Positions 62,574-64,000 of a stretch of 64,000 nucleotides of DNA are shown piece by piece. A program made the position numbers and the translations under genes. The notes below the pieces were generated by a model. It searched no databases, had not been told where the DNA came from, and saw only the letters and a list, made by a program, of their open reading frames with translations. Within the stretch, counting starts at the first letter, position 1, and every line of letters begins with the position of its first letter. Origin of the DNA: Sva-07 sp964651825 (GTDB lineage Bacteria; Actinomycetota; Acidimicrobiia; Acidimicrobiales; Ilumatobacteraceae); the NCBI GenBank assembly GCA_964651825.1, contig CAZYWK010000004.1, forward strand, positions 1 through 64,000, read 5' to 3'.

Positions 62574-63275
62574 TCAGTGGTGGCGGACGTACCAGAGGTC
62601 GGTGGCGATGCGGCCTTCGTCGAGGCCGCGTTGTTCGAACCGCGTCAGCGGACGCGTGTCGGGGCGGTCGATGACGCCGCCGCGGAGGCGTGGTTCGGCG
62701 TCGGCGACGCGCTGCATCTGCTCGGCGTAGTCGGCGATGTCGGTGGTGAGGTGGAGCCAGCCGCCGATCTCGAGCCGGTCGGTCAGCGCGACGACGACGT
62801 CGGTGTCGATCAGGCGGCGGTGGTGGTGGCGGACCTTCGGCCACGGGTCGGGGAAGAACACCCGGACCCCGTGCAGGCTGCCCGCCGGGACGCGATCGAG
62901 GAACCTGAGGACGTCGCCGTGGACGACCCGCACGTTGTCGAGCCGGGCGTCATCGACCGCAGCCAGCAGAGTGGCCACACCGGGGGTGTGGATCTCGATC
63001 CCGACCACACCGACGTCCGGCTCTGCCATCGCCATCCGAGCCGTCGATTCCCCGTGCCCGAACCCGATGTCCACGACGACTCGATCGATGTCATCGTGGA
63101 ACACATCGGCCCAGTCGAGCAGTGATCCGGTCTCGGCGAGACCCCACCGTTCCATCCAGCCTTCGACGAGCACCTGGCGAGCAGGCGACAGCGCACGACG
63201 CCGCGCCTTGAACGTGACCGCCGATCGTCGCACCGAGCCAGGCACAGAAACCGGCGCTGCCGTCGTTGGCTCCAC
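62574..63275 (-). CDS. trmB: tRNA (guanine46-N7)-methyltransferase
   Basis: 233 residues from GTG 63275 (VEPTTAAPVSVPG). SAM motif VVDIGFGHGESTARMA, VGVVGIEIHTPGVATLL and the catalytic/tRNA-binding FFPDPWPKVRHHHRRLI, all typical of TrmB. Makes m7G46 in tRNA variable loops. Divergent from the azlC-like gene with a 119-nt gap containing a large palindrome. Confidence 0.94.
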   Translation of the reverse strand: MEPTTAAPVSVPGSVRRSAVTFKARRRALSPARQVLVEGWMERWGLAETGSLLDWADVFHDDIDRVVVDIGFGHGESTARMAMAEPDVGVVGIEIHTPGVATLLAAVDDARLDNVRVVHGDVLRFLDRVPAGSLHGVRVFFPDPWPKVRHHHRRLIDTDVVVALTDRLEIGGWLHLTTDIADYAEQMQRVADAEPRLRGGVIDRPDTRPLTRFEQRGLDEGRIATDLWYVRHH

Positions 63276-63341
63276 GCTCCTAGTCTGGCCGCCGTGCCCG
63301 CCCACCCCTCCCGGCCCACCACCTCGAACGGCCCCGATCCA

Positions 63342-63394
63342 CGTTTGCGTCGGGATTCCGCACCGACAGGTGTGACGGAATCCCGACGCAAACG
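63342..63394. repeat. Long palindrome (19-bp arms) before azlC
   Basis: CGTTTGCGTCGGGATTCCG (63342-63360) pairs perfectly with 63376-63394. Inside, CACC/GGTG (61-64, 69-72) add 4 bp around a GACA loop, with a 3-nt bulge. It ends directly before the azlC ATG and so covers its ribosome-binding position. Skeleton shared with the palindrome at 5730-5779. Confidence 0.85.
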
Positions 63395-64000
63395 ATGACC
63401 GACGCTGACTCGGGGGAGCGGGCCGCCGGCGATCTGGCGGTGCGGCGGGCGATCCATCGGCAGGCGCTCTCGATCGTGCTGGCGGTCGCGCCGTTCGCCG
63501 TGGTGTTCGGGGCGGCTGCGGCGCGGGCCGGGTTGAAGTGGTGGGAAGCGTTCGGATTCTCGGCATTGGTGTTCGGTGGAAGCTCCCAGTTCGCGGCGGT
63601 GGAGATCCTCGGCGACCACGGCACCGTGGCGTCGGCCACACTTGCCGGGCTGCTCCTCAACGTGCGGTCGCTGGCATTCGGGATCGTGATGGCGCCGGCG
63701 CTGACCGGGGCGTGGTGGCAGCGGGCGGCGATGTCGCAGCTGATGATCGACGAGTCGACCGCGGTGGGAGCGACGCAGTCGACCCGACGGTGGCAGCGCT
63801 ACGGGTTCCTCGTCGCCGGGATCGGCGTGTTCGTCGTGTGGAACGCGATGACGATGCTGGGCTTCGTCGTGTTCTCCGGTGCCGAGGACCTGATCACCGA
63901 TCTCGGCCTCGACACGGCTGGCCCGGCCGCATTCCTCGCGCTGCTGTGGCCCCGTCTTGCAACCCCGGCCCAGCGATGGACGGCGATCGCAGGTGGCGTG
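63395..64000 (+). CDS. AzlC family branched-chain amino acid exporter subunit (partial)
   Basis: 202 codons from ATG 63395, running off the window end without a stop. Membrane protein of the AzlC family: SIVLAVAPFAVVFGAAAARAGLKWWEAFGFSALVFGGSSQFAAVEIL, LLNVRSLAFGIVMAPAL, and several helices to the end. With a small AzlD partner (expected just beyond the window) it exports branched-chain amino acids. The hairpin at 63342-63394 could occlude its ribosome binding site. Confidence 0.82.
   Translation, partial: MTDADSGERAAGDLAVRRAIHRQALSIVLAVAPFAVVFGAAAARAGLKWWEAFGFSALVFGGSSQFAAVEILGDHGTVASATLAGLLLNVRSLAFGIVMAPALTGAWWQRAAMSQLMIDESTAVGATQSTRRWQRYGFLVAGIGVFVVWNAMTMLGFVVFSGAEDLITDLGLDTAGPAAFLALLWPRLATPAQRWTAIAGGV

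Overview
The window is high-GC actinobacterial chromosome around the replication origin. The gene order (dnaA-dnaN-recF-DUF721-gyrB-gyrA on one arm; rpmH-rnpA-yidD-yidC-jag-rsmG-parA-parB on the other; sigM-like ECF factor, anti-sigma, trxB, trxA and cwlM beyond), a mycothione reductase, and DUF3566/DUF5318/DUF6049 proteins point to Actinomycetota. I infer Acidimicrobiia, something like Ilumatobacter; no rRNA is present to confirm this.

Layout. 1-15.3 kb: a mixed metabolic block (luciferase-like flavin oxidoreductase, beta-propeller-like anchored protein, N-acyl-D-amino-acid deacylase, sugar-lactone oxidase, mycothione reductase, Nudix hydrolase, molybdopterin oxidoreductase, MgtE-N/CBS protein, DUF1003 protein, alpha/beta hydrolase, saccharopine-dehydrogenase-like protein). 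It lies between a tRNA-Ala and a tRNA-Ile gene that in mycobacteria sit together next to gyrA. 15.3-27 kb, minus strand: dnaA, dnaN, recF, dciA, gyrB, gyrA (with an intein), a TadE-like gene and a DUF3566 gene. 27-32.7 kb, plus strand: rpmH to parB, with two parS sites before parA. 32.9-43.3 kb, minus strand: one long head-to-tail run from a GNAT enzyme through a DUF6049 protein, DegV, a Ser/Thr kinase, an ECF sigma/anti-sigma pair, trxB and trxA to cwlM. This looks like an envelope and redox stress operon that corresponds to the mycobacterial Rv3909-Rv3915 region. 43.3-53.6 kb: pcnA, a GGDEF-EAL regulator, a methyltransferase, a DUF5318 protein, a DUF192 lipoprotein, then rpsF-ssb-rpsR-rplI-dnaB (dnaB also carries an intein). 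53.6-64 kb: a DUF2207 protein and a lipoprotein, a divergent pair of PLP enzymes, a large flippase-like membrane protein, purE-purK, trmB and the start of an azlC-like gene that runs off the end.

Non-coding structure. Several things are not explained by the genes. (1) An ~85-nt dispersed repeat with an internal hairpin starts within a few bases of stop codons. (2) Two long perfect palindromes share a skeleton while their arms differ and covary. (3) Many first-in-operon genes have a TAnnnT -10 element 6-8 nt before the start codon, which predicts leaderless mRNAs; in one 22-bp divergent gap two -10 elements share the same TA. (4) The two inteins, in GyrA and DnaB, appear to be at different stages of decay: the GyrA endonuclease domain is collapsed while the DnaB one looks intact. 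(5) DnaA-box-like sites occur in three separate places, so the position of oriC is not settled by sequence alone.

Many start codons are GTG or TTG and many neighbours overlap by 1-4 nt, so translational coupling is common. Long open frames antisense to the genes above are GC-driven shadows and are not listed.
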